Positions 46,168-56,190 of a stretch of 64,000 bases of DNA are shown here, piece by piece (positions within the stretch are counted from its first letter, which is position 1; each line of letters opens with the position of its first letter). The notes beneath the pieces were generated by a model that did no database searches, had not been told where the DNA came from, and worked only from the letters and a program-made list of their open reading frames with translations. The stretch is from contig JAKJXP020000020.1 in assembly GCA_022225965.2 (NCBI GenBank), positions 1 to 64,000 on the forward strand, in the 5' to 3' direction. The stretch is from Diatrype stigma (Eukaryota > Ascomycota > Sordariomycetes > Xylariales > Diatrypaceae). The translations under genes and the position numbers were made by a program.

Positions 46168-47343
46168 CTATGCGCGGAAACGGAAGACGTCGTACTCCTC
46201 GTCATCATCATCGTCCTCATCCTCATCATCCTCGTCTTCTTCTCCCCCTTCCCCTTCTCCCATATCCTCATTTTTGCCACCACCACCGCCAACGAAAGCG
46301 AACACGCCGCTGCCGTCGCTCCCCGCCTCCCTGCCGCTCTTTCTCCTCTGCCCCTGCCCCTGCCCCTGCCCCTGGCGCCGCAGGCGCAGCAGCTCCTCGC
46401 GCCGGGCCTTGAGCCGCCGCACGCGGCCCTCGAGCTCCTCCATCTCGTCGAACTCGGCCTCGAGCCGCTGCGCCGCGTCCTCGCGCTCGTCGGCGATGGC
46501 CGCCTCCAGCAGCGTCTTCCGGCTGCGCCGCTGGTTCTCCTCCTCGGCCGCCACCTGCTCCGCCGTCAGGGCCGGGGCCGAGATTGTCGCGTCTTGGTAT
46601 GCGGGTGCCGGTGGAAGAGATGCCGCATTGTCGGCTTCGGCCATCTCGGCTTCGAAGGCCGCCCATTCCGACTCGTCAATCGCCCCGCTGCCGTTGCCGC
46701 TGTCGGGGGGAGGTTGTTGCTGCTGTTCGGGTGCCGCTGAGGTCGGCGCTCTTGCTGCCGTTGTCGTACTATTGCTGTTGTTGAGTTTGAGGTGGTGGTT
46801 GTTGTTGCTGTTGGAGCCGAAGGAGACCGGGGTCGAGGTGGACGAGTTCGAGCCCCCGGCGGCGTGCGGCGTGGCGGGCCGCGACGGTATCGCGATCTCG
46901 ACGCCGTGGACCGGGGTGTTGGAGGTCCGGCGCGGGAGATGCGGCGGCGTTTGCGTGTCGGTCCTGCTGCGCTTCTTCGGCCCTCCTGCCGAGTCCCCTG
47001 CTGCTGCCCCTTCCTCCTCGGCGCCGGCTCCCACGTCGGCGTCGGACATGGACTCGTCTACGTCGTCGTGCTTCCGTTTGTTGCTGTTGCTGTAATACGG
47101 GTTGCGTTCCTCGTCGCCTGGTTCTGCTGTTGAAGCTTGTTGCTGCTGTTGCTGTGTCTGGAGAGCGGCCAGTGTCCGGCTGTGGTTCGCACCCCGTACG
47201 TGGCCCTCCCACAGCGCCTCGGACTTCACGGTCTCGCGGCACAGCTTGCACACGAGCTTGCCGGTGTCGGAATAGGCAGCATGCGGGTGCGTGATTCGGT
47301 TCTCGGCGCGGTGGGCGCGTAGCAGGGCTCGGGCGTCCGCCAT
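46168..47343 (-). CDS. ZNF830-like (CCDC16) zinc-finger protein, spliceosome-associated
   Basis: A single-exon gene for 391 residues. It starts MADARALLRAHRAENRI, which is the conserved family start, and this sets the start at 47343 although the frame is open to 47649. A single C2H2-type finger follows (LVCKLCRETVKSEALW with GHVRGANH, about residues 31-54). The middle is low complexity (poly-Gln, poly-Asn/Ser). ESEWAAFEAEM leads into a long charged coiled coil (about 255-340), and the C-terminus is strongly acidic (Glu/Asp run) ending YDVFRFRA. Human ZNF830 is found with the XAB2/Syf1 pre-mRNA splicing complex and in genome-stability roles. Nuclear location is expected. The neighbour MED7 is transcribed divergently from a shared 935-base region. 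Confidence 0.87.
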   Translation of the reverse strand: MADARALLRAHRAENRITHPHAAYSDTGKLVCKLCRETVKSEALWEGHVRGANHSRTLAALQTQQQQQQASTAEPGDEERNPYYSNSNKRKHDDVDESMSDADVGAGAEEEGAAAGDSAGGPKKRSRTDTQTPPHLPRRTSNTPVHGVEIAIPSRPATPHAAGGSNSSTSTPVSFGSNSNNNHHLKLNNSNSTTTAARAPTSAAPEQQQQPPPDSGNGSGAIDESEWAAFEAEMAEADNAASLPPAPAYQDATISAPALTAEQVAAEEENQRRSRKTLLEAAIADEREDAAQRLEAEFDEMEELEGRVRRLKARREELLRLRRQGQGQGQGQRRKSGREAGSDGSGVFAFVGGGGGKNEDMGEGEGGEEDEDDEDEDDDDDEEYDVFRFRA

Positions 47344-48278
47344 TGGTTCCGATCCGAGCCTCTCTCGTTGCTCGGGGTTTGGCTGTTGTCTTATTTGCTT
47401 GGGTTTGGGTTTAGGTGTGTGATGCTTCTTCGTAGTATCCGAACCCGACCTTCTGCTGGTTCGAGTTCGAGGTCGAGGCAGTCTTTGTTCCTGGGCAGTG
47501 GTCAGGGGGAAACCTGCCAATGTTGCCAATGTACGACCAGGGTAATAACAACAGCAAGGCCACCAATACGAATGACAGGCAAGTAATACGGTTATGTGGA
47601 GTTGTGGCTGCTGATATGGGATCTGATATGGGGTGTCCATGAAGCACATGCAAGCTTCTGAACTTAACGGGGGTGAAGTTGCAATCCGCAGCTGGAGGTT
47701 TGGAGGTGCGGAAGTTTGGAGGTATGGAGTATGGAGTATGGAGTATGGAGGTATGTACTGTATGTACTTTGTAGTTCCCTAGAAATATTACCTACCTAGG
47801 GAAAGCTACAGCCTACAGTAGCCCCGCGCCTAATTGGAATTTAGCCCCCCTTAAGCTCCTAAACAGCTCCCCTGTCCTGGCATAGTTCAGCCTCAAACCC
47901 AATAGCACGAATGGGCAGAACCTTGGAAGGCCCTTGGCTCCCCATCCCCAGCTTTATCGATTATCCATCCACAGCCAGAGCGACCGCATGTCGACATTCC
48001 AACGTCGTCAACCCGCCTAATCTACCTGCTGCCTACCTAGCCCTAGCTGCCTACCTAGGTACATAGGTAGCTGCTTCGTACTGAAGCAGGTCGACGCGCT
48101 TCAATCCCCTTCGAGCATGTACCTCCTCTCCTTAGCAATTTGGAGGGAAGCTTAGTCTGGTTTCCTTGGGTACGGTACCTAAGCCAAAGTTCATCTACGT
48201 TCAGTGGTACCTACTCAATCCGAATACCATACCACACACTACGCACCACGCACCACGCACCACGCACCACACAACACG
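47344..48278. promoter_or_regulatory. Divergent promoter between the ZNF830-like gene and MED7
   Basis: A 935-base region separates the two start codons. The centre has palindromic TACCTAGGTA motifs (about 47790 and 48030-48065), GGAGTATGGAGTATGG repeats near 47720-47750, and a CACGCACCACGCACC run just before the MED7 ATG. The first 300 bases are open in the ZNF830 frame but are not protein-like. Confidence 0.45.
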
Positions 48279-48426
48279 ATGGACGAGGAAGAAAACCCCA
48301 ACGCCGTATCCTCCACCTGGCCACCGCCGCCGCCGTTCTGGAAGTCCTTCACGCCCGAGAACGTCTCGCGCATCGCCGAGCTGCGGAAGGAGGCCGCGGC
48401 AGCAACAGGAGCAGGAGCAGGGACGA

Positions 48427-48469
<43 letters not shown>

Positions 48470-49308
48470 AGCAATCGACGACGACGACGATGACGACGAC
48501 GATGACGATGAGACCAAGGCCCGCCGCCCCTCGAGCATACCACTGCCGGGGATACCGAAGGAGCTGCGTCACCTGCAGCCGCCGCCCGAGCCGACGGACG
48601 GGACCTGGCGCGTCTTCGGGGCCCCGTACCGGCTGGCGGAGGAGCTGCCGCAGCTGGAGGAGCAGGGCGTCCGGCGGCTGTTCCCGAACCCCGACGAGCG
48701 CGACCAGGACGGCAAGCACTTCGACCGCGCCACCATCCTCAAGCGCCTGGCCAAGTCGCTGCTGCTCAACTTCCTCGAGCTGGCCGGCGTCTTCGCCATG
48801 AACCCCAACGCTGTACGTCTTTTTTCCTCTCGTGTTTCCTCTCTCTTTTCCCCATCCCTGTCTTCCTTTCCTTGCTTGAAGCTCAACAACACATGCTAAT
48901 GACAAAAACAAAATAAAGGCCGAGGACAAGATCTCCGACCTCCGCGACCTGTTCATCAACTTCCACCACCTGATCAACGAGTACCGCCCCCACCAGGCGC
49001 GCGAGTCCCTGATCGCCATGATGCAGGCCCAGCTGGACCGCACGCGGGCCGAGACCGACGCCATCCGCGACGCCAAGGAGAAGGTCGAGCGCGTGCTCGA
49101 GGGGCTCGGCAGCCTCAAGATCGACGACGACGTGAACAACGACAACGATGGTGATGGTAAAGGTGCGATTCGCGACCACGCCTACGACTACGACGGCGAC
49201 GACGTCCTGCGGATGGACCCCGTGCAGAGCAGGCGCGCCGGCGGCCGGCTGACGAACCGCGACAGCGAGCTGTGGATGGCGCTGGCGGCTGGCGGGGAGC
49301 TCGTCTGA
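48279..49308 (+). CDS. med7: Mediator complex subunit 7
   Basis: Two exons, 48279-48812 and 48919-49308, joined in phase 0 (MNPNA to [12 protein letters not shown]), give 307 residues. MED7 signatures are [12 protein letters not shown] at the N-terminus, the segment [14 protein letters not shown] that leads into the helical core, [18 protein letters not shown], and [24 protein letters not shown]7 sits in the Mediator middle module with MED21 and MED31 and links activators to RNA polymerase II. A hexanucleotide expansion (GGGACA)n encodes a Thr-Gly run near residues 49-64, followed by an Asp run, so the N-terminal linker is longer than in yeast Med7 (222 residues). The C-terminus after the helices is disordered and acidic. 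Confidence 0.95.
48429..48468 (+). repeat. (GGGACA)n repeat inside MED7 exon 1
   Basis: About seven units encode a Gly-Thr run in the linker of MED7. The 6-base unit keeps the reading frame whatever the copy number. Confidence 0.9.
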
Positions 49309-50042
49309 GGGAGGCGGATTGGTTAGTTTGGATTGTTGCGCCAACGCGCCATCTACAAAGGGGGAATGGGGAAATAGGGACTAAAACTAAGGTGTTTTTT
49401 GGAGGCGTTTACGAGTTCGGTTAGCATTCATGCATACTTCAAAGTGTTTGGGCTAGATGACATTTTATCTATATATGAGCGGGAAAGTGGTGCTCGTGGG
49501 AAAAAAGGTCGACCAGTTGAAGGTGAAGGACTAAGATACCCTTTAGATCTACGTAGAGCCAGAGGGGGGCTCTGGCGAATTCATCATGTCTTGTTGTAAC
49601 CAAAGCGCGAACGTGACATTGTTGGTAGGTGACTTCTTAACTTTATGTTCCATTTCTCCTGGCTATGTAAGAGTTGACGCTGGTCCAGTTATGTTCATCC
49701 ACGTATATGCAGTGCTGGATCTAACGAAGCTTCTCCCGCAATGTCATGGGCCTCGAGCGGAGTAGGTAGTAGGCACCATAACACAGGTATCGCGTAATTG
49801 GAAGGCTTCTTGGGCTCCGATTCTCTCCCTCCCCCTCTCCCTCCTTCTTTCCCCCGAAACCGGCCCCATTCATCATTTCATCATCATGACCATCATCAGC
49901 AGCATCAGCATCAGCATCCTCCCCGTCCTCATCCTCCACCCGATCCCTATCCCGGGCAGGCAAACAGGCAAAGCGCGTCCAGTCCAGTTATCGAGGCGAT
50001 ATTACCATCTTATTAATCATCCACCATGCCTCTCTCTCCTCT
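49309..50042. other. Intergenic region between convergent genes
   Basis: The 3' flank of MED7 (+) and of the 61-residue gene (-). A CT- and CATCAG-rich stretch at 49820-49960 reads as an acidic false frame on the minus strand. No gene is supported. Confidence 0.5.
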
Positions 50043-50228
50043 TTACATGACGGTGCACGGGATGCAGCAGCACTCGAAGTCGCCGCAGTCGATGCACCGC
50101 GTCTTGCCGCCGGCCGCGCCGCCCGGCTTCACGATGCTCTCGAAGGTCGACGACGCCGCGCTGCCGGGCCCGTTGTCGTGGTTGTGGTTCACGGGCGTCG
50201 AGTCGTGGGAGGAGCTGCTGCAAGCCAT
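50043..50228 (-). CDS. Small Cys-rich C-terminal protein, 61 residues
   Basis: A complete single-exon frame with the strong G/C third-position bias of the neighbouring real genes. The sequence opens MACSSSSHDSTPVNHNH, has a polar Gly/Ser-rich middle with STFESIVKPGG, and ends with the cysteine cluster CIDCGDFECCCIPCTVM. Seven of the last 17 residues are paired cysteines, as in zinc-binding or palmitoylated tails. There is no signal peptide, so a secreted effector is unlikely. A lipid-anchored or metal-binding role is possible. I do not recognise a named family. The downstream neighbour on the same strand is the PUA-like gene, about 1.4 kb away. Confidence 0.7.
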   Translation of the reverse strand: MACSSSSHDSTPVNHNHDNGPGSAASSTFESIVKPGGAAGGKTRCIDCGDFECCCIPCTVM

Positions 50229-51636
50229 CGTGGAGTGTTTGCGTGCGTGTATAATTTATTTTGTCGTTGTCGGACGGCTACTACCCAGAAGTCGTTTCGT
50301 TAGTTTAGTGCTTGAGCGGACACCTGCTCTTAACTAGTCCGGAGCGGCTAGGAAGTATTTGTTTTGAAGCTGAAACCTGACGTAGACATCTTCAGGACCA
50401 GAGAAATGTGTATTGCTTTTACTTACTGTCGTTATCGCAAAGATCTGCGTTATGTTGTCTCCGAGTGTGAAGGAAGAAGTATGGAGCAGGCAGGTCTGTT
50501 GTAAGCAGTAAATTGGGTACGAAGTAGTTATTTAGAGGTGGAAATGGATGGATGGCCTACGGGTGCATAAATATGGGAAACTATGCGATATATAAGTGAT
50601 AAACCTGCTTCCCTTCAAGTAGAGTCCCGAACTCATGCAACACGACACCCACTAACTACCTAGGTAACCAGCCATGCCAGCCACGCCACGCCAGCACGGC
50701 CAGCAGCAACCCCTGAAATACACTGCGCCTTATCAGTGGGCAGTTGTCGTCACCCCCAGAAAGTCGGTATGGGGAAGCTATAGGAGCTATTGATTGGCTA
50801 TAGCAACAACAGCCCAATGCACACTTGCATGGGGCCCACGGGGCTGAGTAACAGGGCCAGCAGGGGGTCCATTCCACACAACCTTCCAGCTGGGTCAGGG
50901 GTTCCAACTGCAACCAAGCCCAAGCCCATATGCACTGCCAATGTAGAACATCTATGGGTCGTAACAGATGGCCGAGGTGACTACACCGATATGATATATA
51001 CACAAGTAATATATAGGTACACAATATGTGTGGGTCGCTGCCCCCCTATTCTAACACATAGGCAGACGATAATGCTATTGGGGGAGTGCTTGGGGTAGAC
51101 AGTGTTGATTCTTGCTATATCTAGCTCTGTTGTTTCCCGGTCTCATGAGGTTTGCAAATAAGTAACCGCTCTACGATGTGTCTAGATCCCTTGTAAATCA
51201 TTTGATGAACTAGTTACCGTCGATCAAGCTGGCATGGCACGCAATAATCATTTATGGCTACGCTCGAGAGACGTGCTGCGTTCAGGTAAGACCACATCAG
51301 ATGAAAGAAAGAGCCGCTGAGCCAATACATTCATGAAAAGAAACACCTAGCCTAGCTTCCGTCATAGCCTGTTGGGATATCTTACTCTTACCCTACCCTG
51401 TCGTATCCGTTCCTTCCCTACCATATGTGCAACAAGCAACAGTAAATCAAAGGTTCTTCCTTTCTTTCCCCTTTCCCCTTTCCCCTCCCTGGCCTTCCCT
51501 GGCCTCCCCTCTCGCAAATTCGTGATGCCAAATGACCCTCCTTCCATCCAAAGCAAAAAGAGAAAAGCACCCCCATCTTGAAAGGTAACTCCGCTGAACA
51601 ACCGACCAATCCAAACACAAACCAAATCGAATCAAT
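50229..51636. other. Intergenic region
   Basis: The promoter side of the 61-residue gene and the 3' flank of the PUA-like gene. Small frames such as 50656-51024 (-) and 50790-51098 (+) overlap and carry no motif. A CCTAGGTAACC motif lies near 50660. Confidence 0.5.
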
Positions 51637-54327
51637 TTAATCCGACTGCTCGTCCGCCGAGTCCCATATGATCGGCGGCGGCTCCCGGGTCTCGTCGTTC
51701 AGCAGGCTCTCGGGCAGCATCTGGCTGCGCGTAAGGAACTGCGACGACCTGAGCGAGTTTGGCTGGTGGTTCCTGCCACTTCTGCGCCGCTCTGTTGGGG
51801 CAGGACTGCTGCTGTGCGGTAACGGTAACGGCAGCTGCTCCTCTGGGGACGCTTCGCTAGAAAGAGTAATGGGGTCTAGTTGGTTCTGACTCCGGCCCCG
51901 GCTCCGGCCCCGGCGGCGTAGCGACGAGGTCTTCTCGGGCGAGGCTGCCGGGCTGGACGACATCTGTGTTACGGTGGTCGCCTGCGAGGCTCGGATGACG
52001 CTGTTCTGCTGCTGCTGTCTCTGGCTGGCGTGGTGGCCGCTGGACAAGCCTTGGGTTTGTGGCGCTCCCATTGTCCCCGCTCCCGACGACGCTTTGGGCA
52101 ACGTGGGTCTTGCGAAAACCCTGGCTTCGTTGTTGATATTGGGCCTTTTTGAGGATGATTCTTCGACCCCCTGGCTGGATGGGATGACCTCCTCCGCATG
52201 GTCGGACGAGTGATGCTGGGTCGAGTATGCCGCGTCGCTCTGGAGCTGCGCTCTGATTTCTTGGGACTCGGTCACATTTGAATTGCTTCCTTCAGGTCTA
52301 GGCGTATCCGCTTCCTCTTCCTCGTCCCCAAATAGAGCACATCGTAGATTCGCCGTCAGCTCCCCTACGACAGCCGGTGGTACGTAGTTGTATTTCTGAG
52401 GAGCGCCTTTGATCCAACCCTTCCTTATCATCTCTTGCAAGGAAACAGGGTCGTTCAGCTCGTAAACTTGTAGAACCTCATACGCGTACTTGTTAACTGT
52501 TTTTCCTTGGTTGAACGCCTTGTTGCCCGCGCCCTTTTCGTCTCCCACTTGACCGGGTTCCTTGGGAGGACCAAAGACACACATGTACCGTAGTTCGCTT
52601 GTTGGCTTTGTCGCATACAGCCAGACCCGGGACACTCCAGACGGTATCTTCCAAACTCTGAACTCGTGATTTTTAGTGCCGTCAACAATCTTGGATAGGT
52701 GCTCGGGATGTAGGGATACCATGATATCCGAACGTAGCGTCTGCGGGCCCAAGGCGTGGATGTCTTCCAGCGGTAAACGCTGACTTTCCAGCTCTGTATA
52801 TTGAGTAAAGGCGTGCCCTTGTGTTGCCAGTGACGCCGAGTTCTCAACTGGTGTATGGACCTTTGGTGAGGGAACTGGTGATTGCTCTACGACTGGGATA
52901 ATGGGAGATTCAAGTTCACGGTCATCTAAATCGGGTTGATCGGGTGTTGGTTGTTCTGGTGCTTGCATAGTGTCATCGTTAGATGTTGATTTCGATGTAG
53001 ATGCATCAGCATCAATGTCACGATCTTGTAGATGATCAGATGAAAGAATTTGCGCCTGCGTTTCATCACCTAAGAAGCCATAGTAGGTTTCTGCTTCTTC
53101 CATGTTACCCATTGGCGTCGGTGACTCTGGGAGAACCTCTGTTGAGTCGCTTTCACCCAATTCTGCACTTAGGTCTGGGTCAAAGTTGGCGACACTCTGA
53201 CTCTCCTCATCCTCTGCATCGGAATCCGGAACCTCGCGCAATGGCTGCCGAGCTGGTGTTTTCTTGAGTGGTTTTGGAGATTTGGGTTTCGTTCTACCAG
53301 GGGTAATGTTTTCCTTATCCTCGGGTAGCTCGAAACGAAGCTTCTTGGGCGTGTTAAATTTGACTGTGGCCTTTGGGGTAGGAGTACCGGCCAGGGAAGA
53401 ACTATGCGTTGTGCTGTATGTGTCCTGAATGACCATATCCCGCGGCCTCTTATGGATACTTCGAAGTATAGGAGAGGGTGCTTCAGCATTCGTTGACTTT
53501 CCATTCAGTGGTGACTTCCATGACCCTGGAGGGCTATAGCGCATTAGCATTGGAGTGATCGCGGGAGACTCGGAGGACGGTATCTCGGTCCTCTTCTGGC
53601 GGTTCGAGGGGGTGGCAGGTTTGGAGAGCTGTAAGCCTGAACCTTGATCGGAACCCGTTCCGGAGAGTCTCGGATCAGCAGTCTTGGATGCCGATGATGT
53701 TGATGGTTGGTCCTCCTTCGTTTTCCTCGGGGTTTCCATGACGAGGCTGGCATCATCATCAGCTTCCGAGTCATTGACCTGCCAGTTTTCCTCCTCGTCA
53801 TCCTTATTGGAAAGGAACTGTGTCAGAGTCTGAGTATGAAAACTGCTGGATGAGGGTATCGACGGAGTATGAGTATCTCCCATGGTTTTTCTGCGTTTGT
53901 TGCCTCTGCTGCTGGAGCTAGGCTTCTCGACAAGTTCCAACTCGTCGCCCATGGTCTTCCGCCTGTTATCCTTAGCAGGCTTGGGTTTAGACTTGGGTTT
54001 GGACTTAGGCTTAGACTTAGGCTTAGGCTTAGACTTGGACTTGGGCTTGGACTCGGGCTGCTTCAACTCCTCGATGTCGGCGTCGATGCCGCCGACGTCA
54101 TCCTCGTCATCCTCGTCATCCAGGTCAATGAACCCGTCCTCTGGTGCAACGAAGTTCATCTGCGTAAGAGTCCCTTGTTGCATCTGACGGGCACTCCTTG
54201 GGCGACCATAGGTCTTGATCTGGCGCCGGCGGGGAGGGAAGCGCTGCTGCTTGGGAGCCGGGGGTGCTGAGGTGTATTTCACTTTGGCGGGAGGCTCATC
54301 GCCACCGGTTCGGGTCTGCACAGGCAT
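51637..54327 (-). CDS. Large disordered nuclear protein with a PUA/ASCH-like core
   Basis: A single-exon gene for 896 residues from the first true ATG (54327, MPVQTRTGGDEPP). The N-terminal half is disordered, with a Lys-Pro-Ser array (KPKSKPKSK), a duplicated motif RRKTMGD about 25 residues apart, several SP/TP sites and basic patches, all fitting a nuclear protein. A folded domain occupies about 530-660. It contains SDIMVSLHPEHLSKIVDG with TKNHEFRVWKIPSGV, VWLYATKP, MCVFGPP, then YAYEVLQVYELNDPV and GWIKGAPQKYNYV. Beta-rich domains of this shape, with KxxEFR and WIYAT-like strands, belong to the PUA/ASCH superfamily that binds RNA or modified nucleotides; this assignment is by resemblance only. 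The C-terminus is disordered and Gln/Ser/Arg-rich. The protein may be a chromatin or RNA factor. Confidence 0.82.
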   Translation of the reverse strand: MPVQTRTGGDEPPAKVKYTSAPPAPKQQRFPPRRRQIKTYGRPRSARQMQQGTLTQMNFVAPEDGFIDLDDEDDEDDVGGIDADIEELKQPESKPKSKSKPKPKSKPKSKPKSKPKPAKDNRRKTMGDELELVEKPSSSSRGNKRRKTMGDTHTPSIPSSSSFHTQTLTQFLSNKDDEEENWQVNDSEADDDASLVMETPRKTKEDQPSTSSASKTADPRLSGTGSDQGSGLQLSKPATPSNRQKRTEIPSSESPAITPMLMRYSPPGSWKSPLNGKSTNAEAPSPILRSIHKRPRDMVIQDTYSTTHSSSLAGTPTPKATVKFNTPKKLRFELPEDKENITPGRTKPKSPKPLKKTPARQPLREVPDSDAEDEESQSVANFDPDLSAELGESDSTEVLPESPTPMGNMEEAETYYGFLGDETQAQILSSDHLQDRDIDADASTSKSTSNDDTMQAPEQPTPDQPDLDDRELESPIIPVVEQSPVPSPKVHTPVENSASLATQGHAFTQYTELESQRLPLEDIHALGPQTLRSDIMVSLHPEHLSKIVDGTKNHEFRVWKIPSGVSRVWLYATKPTSELRYMCVFGPPKEPGQVGDEKGAGNKAFNQGKTVNKYAYEVLQVYELNDPVSLQEMIRKGWIKGAPQKYNYVPPAVVGELTANLRCALFGDEEEEADTPRPEGSNSNVTESQEIRAQLQSDAAYSTQHHSSDHAEEVIPSSQGVEESSSKRPNINNEARVFARPTLPKASSGAGTMGAPQTQGLSSGHHASQRQQQQNSVIRASQATTVTQMSSSPAASPEKTSSLRRRGRSRGRSQNQLDPITLSSEASPEEQLPLPLPHSSSPAPTERRRSGRNHQPNSLRSSQFLTRSQMLPESLLNDETREPPPIIWDSADEQSD

Positions 54328-56190
54328 TTTCACAGGGGATGGTGATGCCCCCGCAGACACGACTTTCGATATCAACAGCCCAAGTTCCCGATCTGAGATT
54401 CAGTATTTTGGCGACAGAAATCTTCTTTGTTTCATGGAAGACGCCGAGTCTCCCTTACACTCCAGTGAACTTCCAAGTTTACTTAAGTATACAGCCAGGC
54501 ACCTGCCGTTAGGTCTGCAGTCAGGTCCGCAGTTAGGTACGTGTTACGTGATGGCCGTCCGTAGGTGGTAGCTGTACGAAGCAGCTGTGCGTGTAAGCGT
54601 AGGCAGGCCAGGCACCGGCTGCAGTATGAGTCTGCAGTATTGGCCAGATCCAGGTCAGGTACCTATGCCGCTATGCTGATGCGGTTAGGCGCGCGTCACG
54701 GTTGGAAATTGCAGGTGGGATGGACTGGACGCATGAGGTTCGCGTCAAATGCATATCAATTAGTTTGCTCTGTCTATGTGCATAATAGGTACTTCGTACT
54801 CTGTACTTCTCCGTACTTTCCACATCCATCTTGCCCCGCATCTCTTTGATTGCGGGTCTTGAAATGCTGGCGTGCTGCAAGCCCTGAAGCCCACTCTCGC
54901 GGCAGCCACGCTCGGGTAGGGGTAGTCTGGGCTGTCTGGGTAGACTTGCGAGTCGCGACTCCATGTTCCAGATTCTCCACCCAACGGGTAAGTACATACA
55001 TACATACATAGTCTAGGAGATCAGGGACATCAATTAAGCTGTGAGCCTGTGAGGTCATGTAGAAGGCCGAGACCCAGCTACTTGCCTAAATACTTCTTAC
55101 TATTATAACATCTCCAGCTCTGTACCTAAGCAATTGCCGGCTTTTTCTTCTGCCGATACTTCTGCCGATACTTCTGCCGAGGTAAATATATTTGAAGGGG
55201 CCTTGTGCCTATCTTCAACTAGTTTACAGACTAAGTAAATAGGCAATGGCTGTGTTTATAGTCTGGAGTATCGTATATCATAATCCAGTAGCGAGTGAAG
55301 GGCCCAGCAGGTGAATGGCTTCAGTCTCCTACTTGCCAGTTCCCATTTCCATGTCCATTTCCTCTCCGTGCCACGATATGAATCTGCTGCTATAATACCG
55401 GTCAGCCAGCCAGTCAGCCAGCCAGCCACCTAGTTATTGGGCTGGGTCGCACAAGACTACATGTACTAATAACGCCGATATCCCGATCAGATCACAGACG
55501 GAGGAGCGCGTTGGGTCTGAGACGAACCGGAAGTTTGTCCCACTCAACTACGTAGGGTTCCAGCTGAAAGAGGGCCTCTTTTCTCTCGTCCGGGTAAAGG
55601 AGGCGCATCGCATTGGATATTTACCGTCTCACGGGTGTAGCGACGACGACGGAGATCCTCTTTGAGACGCGTACATGACGAATGACGAATACTTCCCTAT
55701 CATTGCCTGCCTAGATAGAGAAGCCGAAGAATCAGTATCGCATAGTTGATGCAAGGGCGCATTGCAGATTGGAACTCAAGTTTGGCAAGATCAGCTTTTT
55801 TGGATTTTATTTTATTTTATTTCATTTTATTTCATTTTATTCTATTCTAACTAGTTTATTTATTTTATGTTTTATTCTTGTTTTTCTCGGGGTTTCTTGG
55901 AGTTGCCCTAGTCGCTCGACAGCCTTTGTTCTTCCAGCTTGGGCTATTTATCCGTCTATCCATCTACCGATCTATCAACTATCTAGCCGTCTGCCTGTCC
56001 GTTTGTTCTCGAAGCTTGCCAGAATATCCGCGAATAGCATCAGCAACTAGATCTCAAACGCTTTGCTCCCTCGCTTCGCTATTCCTAGCAAGCATTGACA
56101 TCCACCCAACCAACTGGTCGAAGCCAACTAGACAGCCAGTCAACTAGCCAACCAGGTCAGATCAAGATCAGATCAGACCAGACCGGGACA
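54328..56190. other. Intergenic region between divergent genes
   Basis: The promoters of the PUA-like gene (-) and the alpha/beta hydrolase (+). It contains CAGCCAGCCAGT repeats near 55400-55430, TTTTATTTCA repeats at about 55800-55865, and TCTATC- and CAACCAAC-type runs in the hydrolase leader (about 55950-56160). No gene is supported. Confidence 0.55.

Noticed and set aside
46130..47095. 321-codon Ser/Pro-rich plus-strand frame
   Set aside because: It is antisense to the ZNF830-like gene and made of reversed low-complexity codons.
47344..47649. N-terminal extension of the ZNF830-like protein
   Set aside because: No ATG-supported, protein-like sequence; MADARALLRAHR is the family start.
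49721..49963. Acidic 80-codon frame downstream of the 61-residue gene
   Set aside because: It follows a CATCAG/CCTCAT repeat run and probably lies in the 3' untranslated region.
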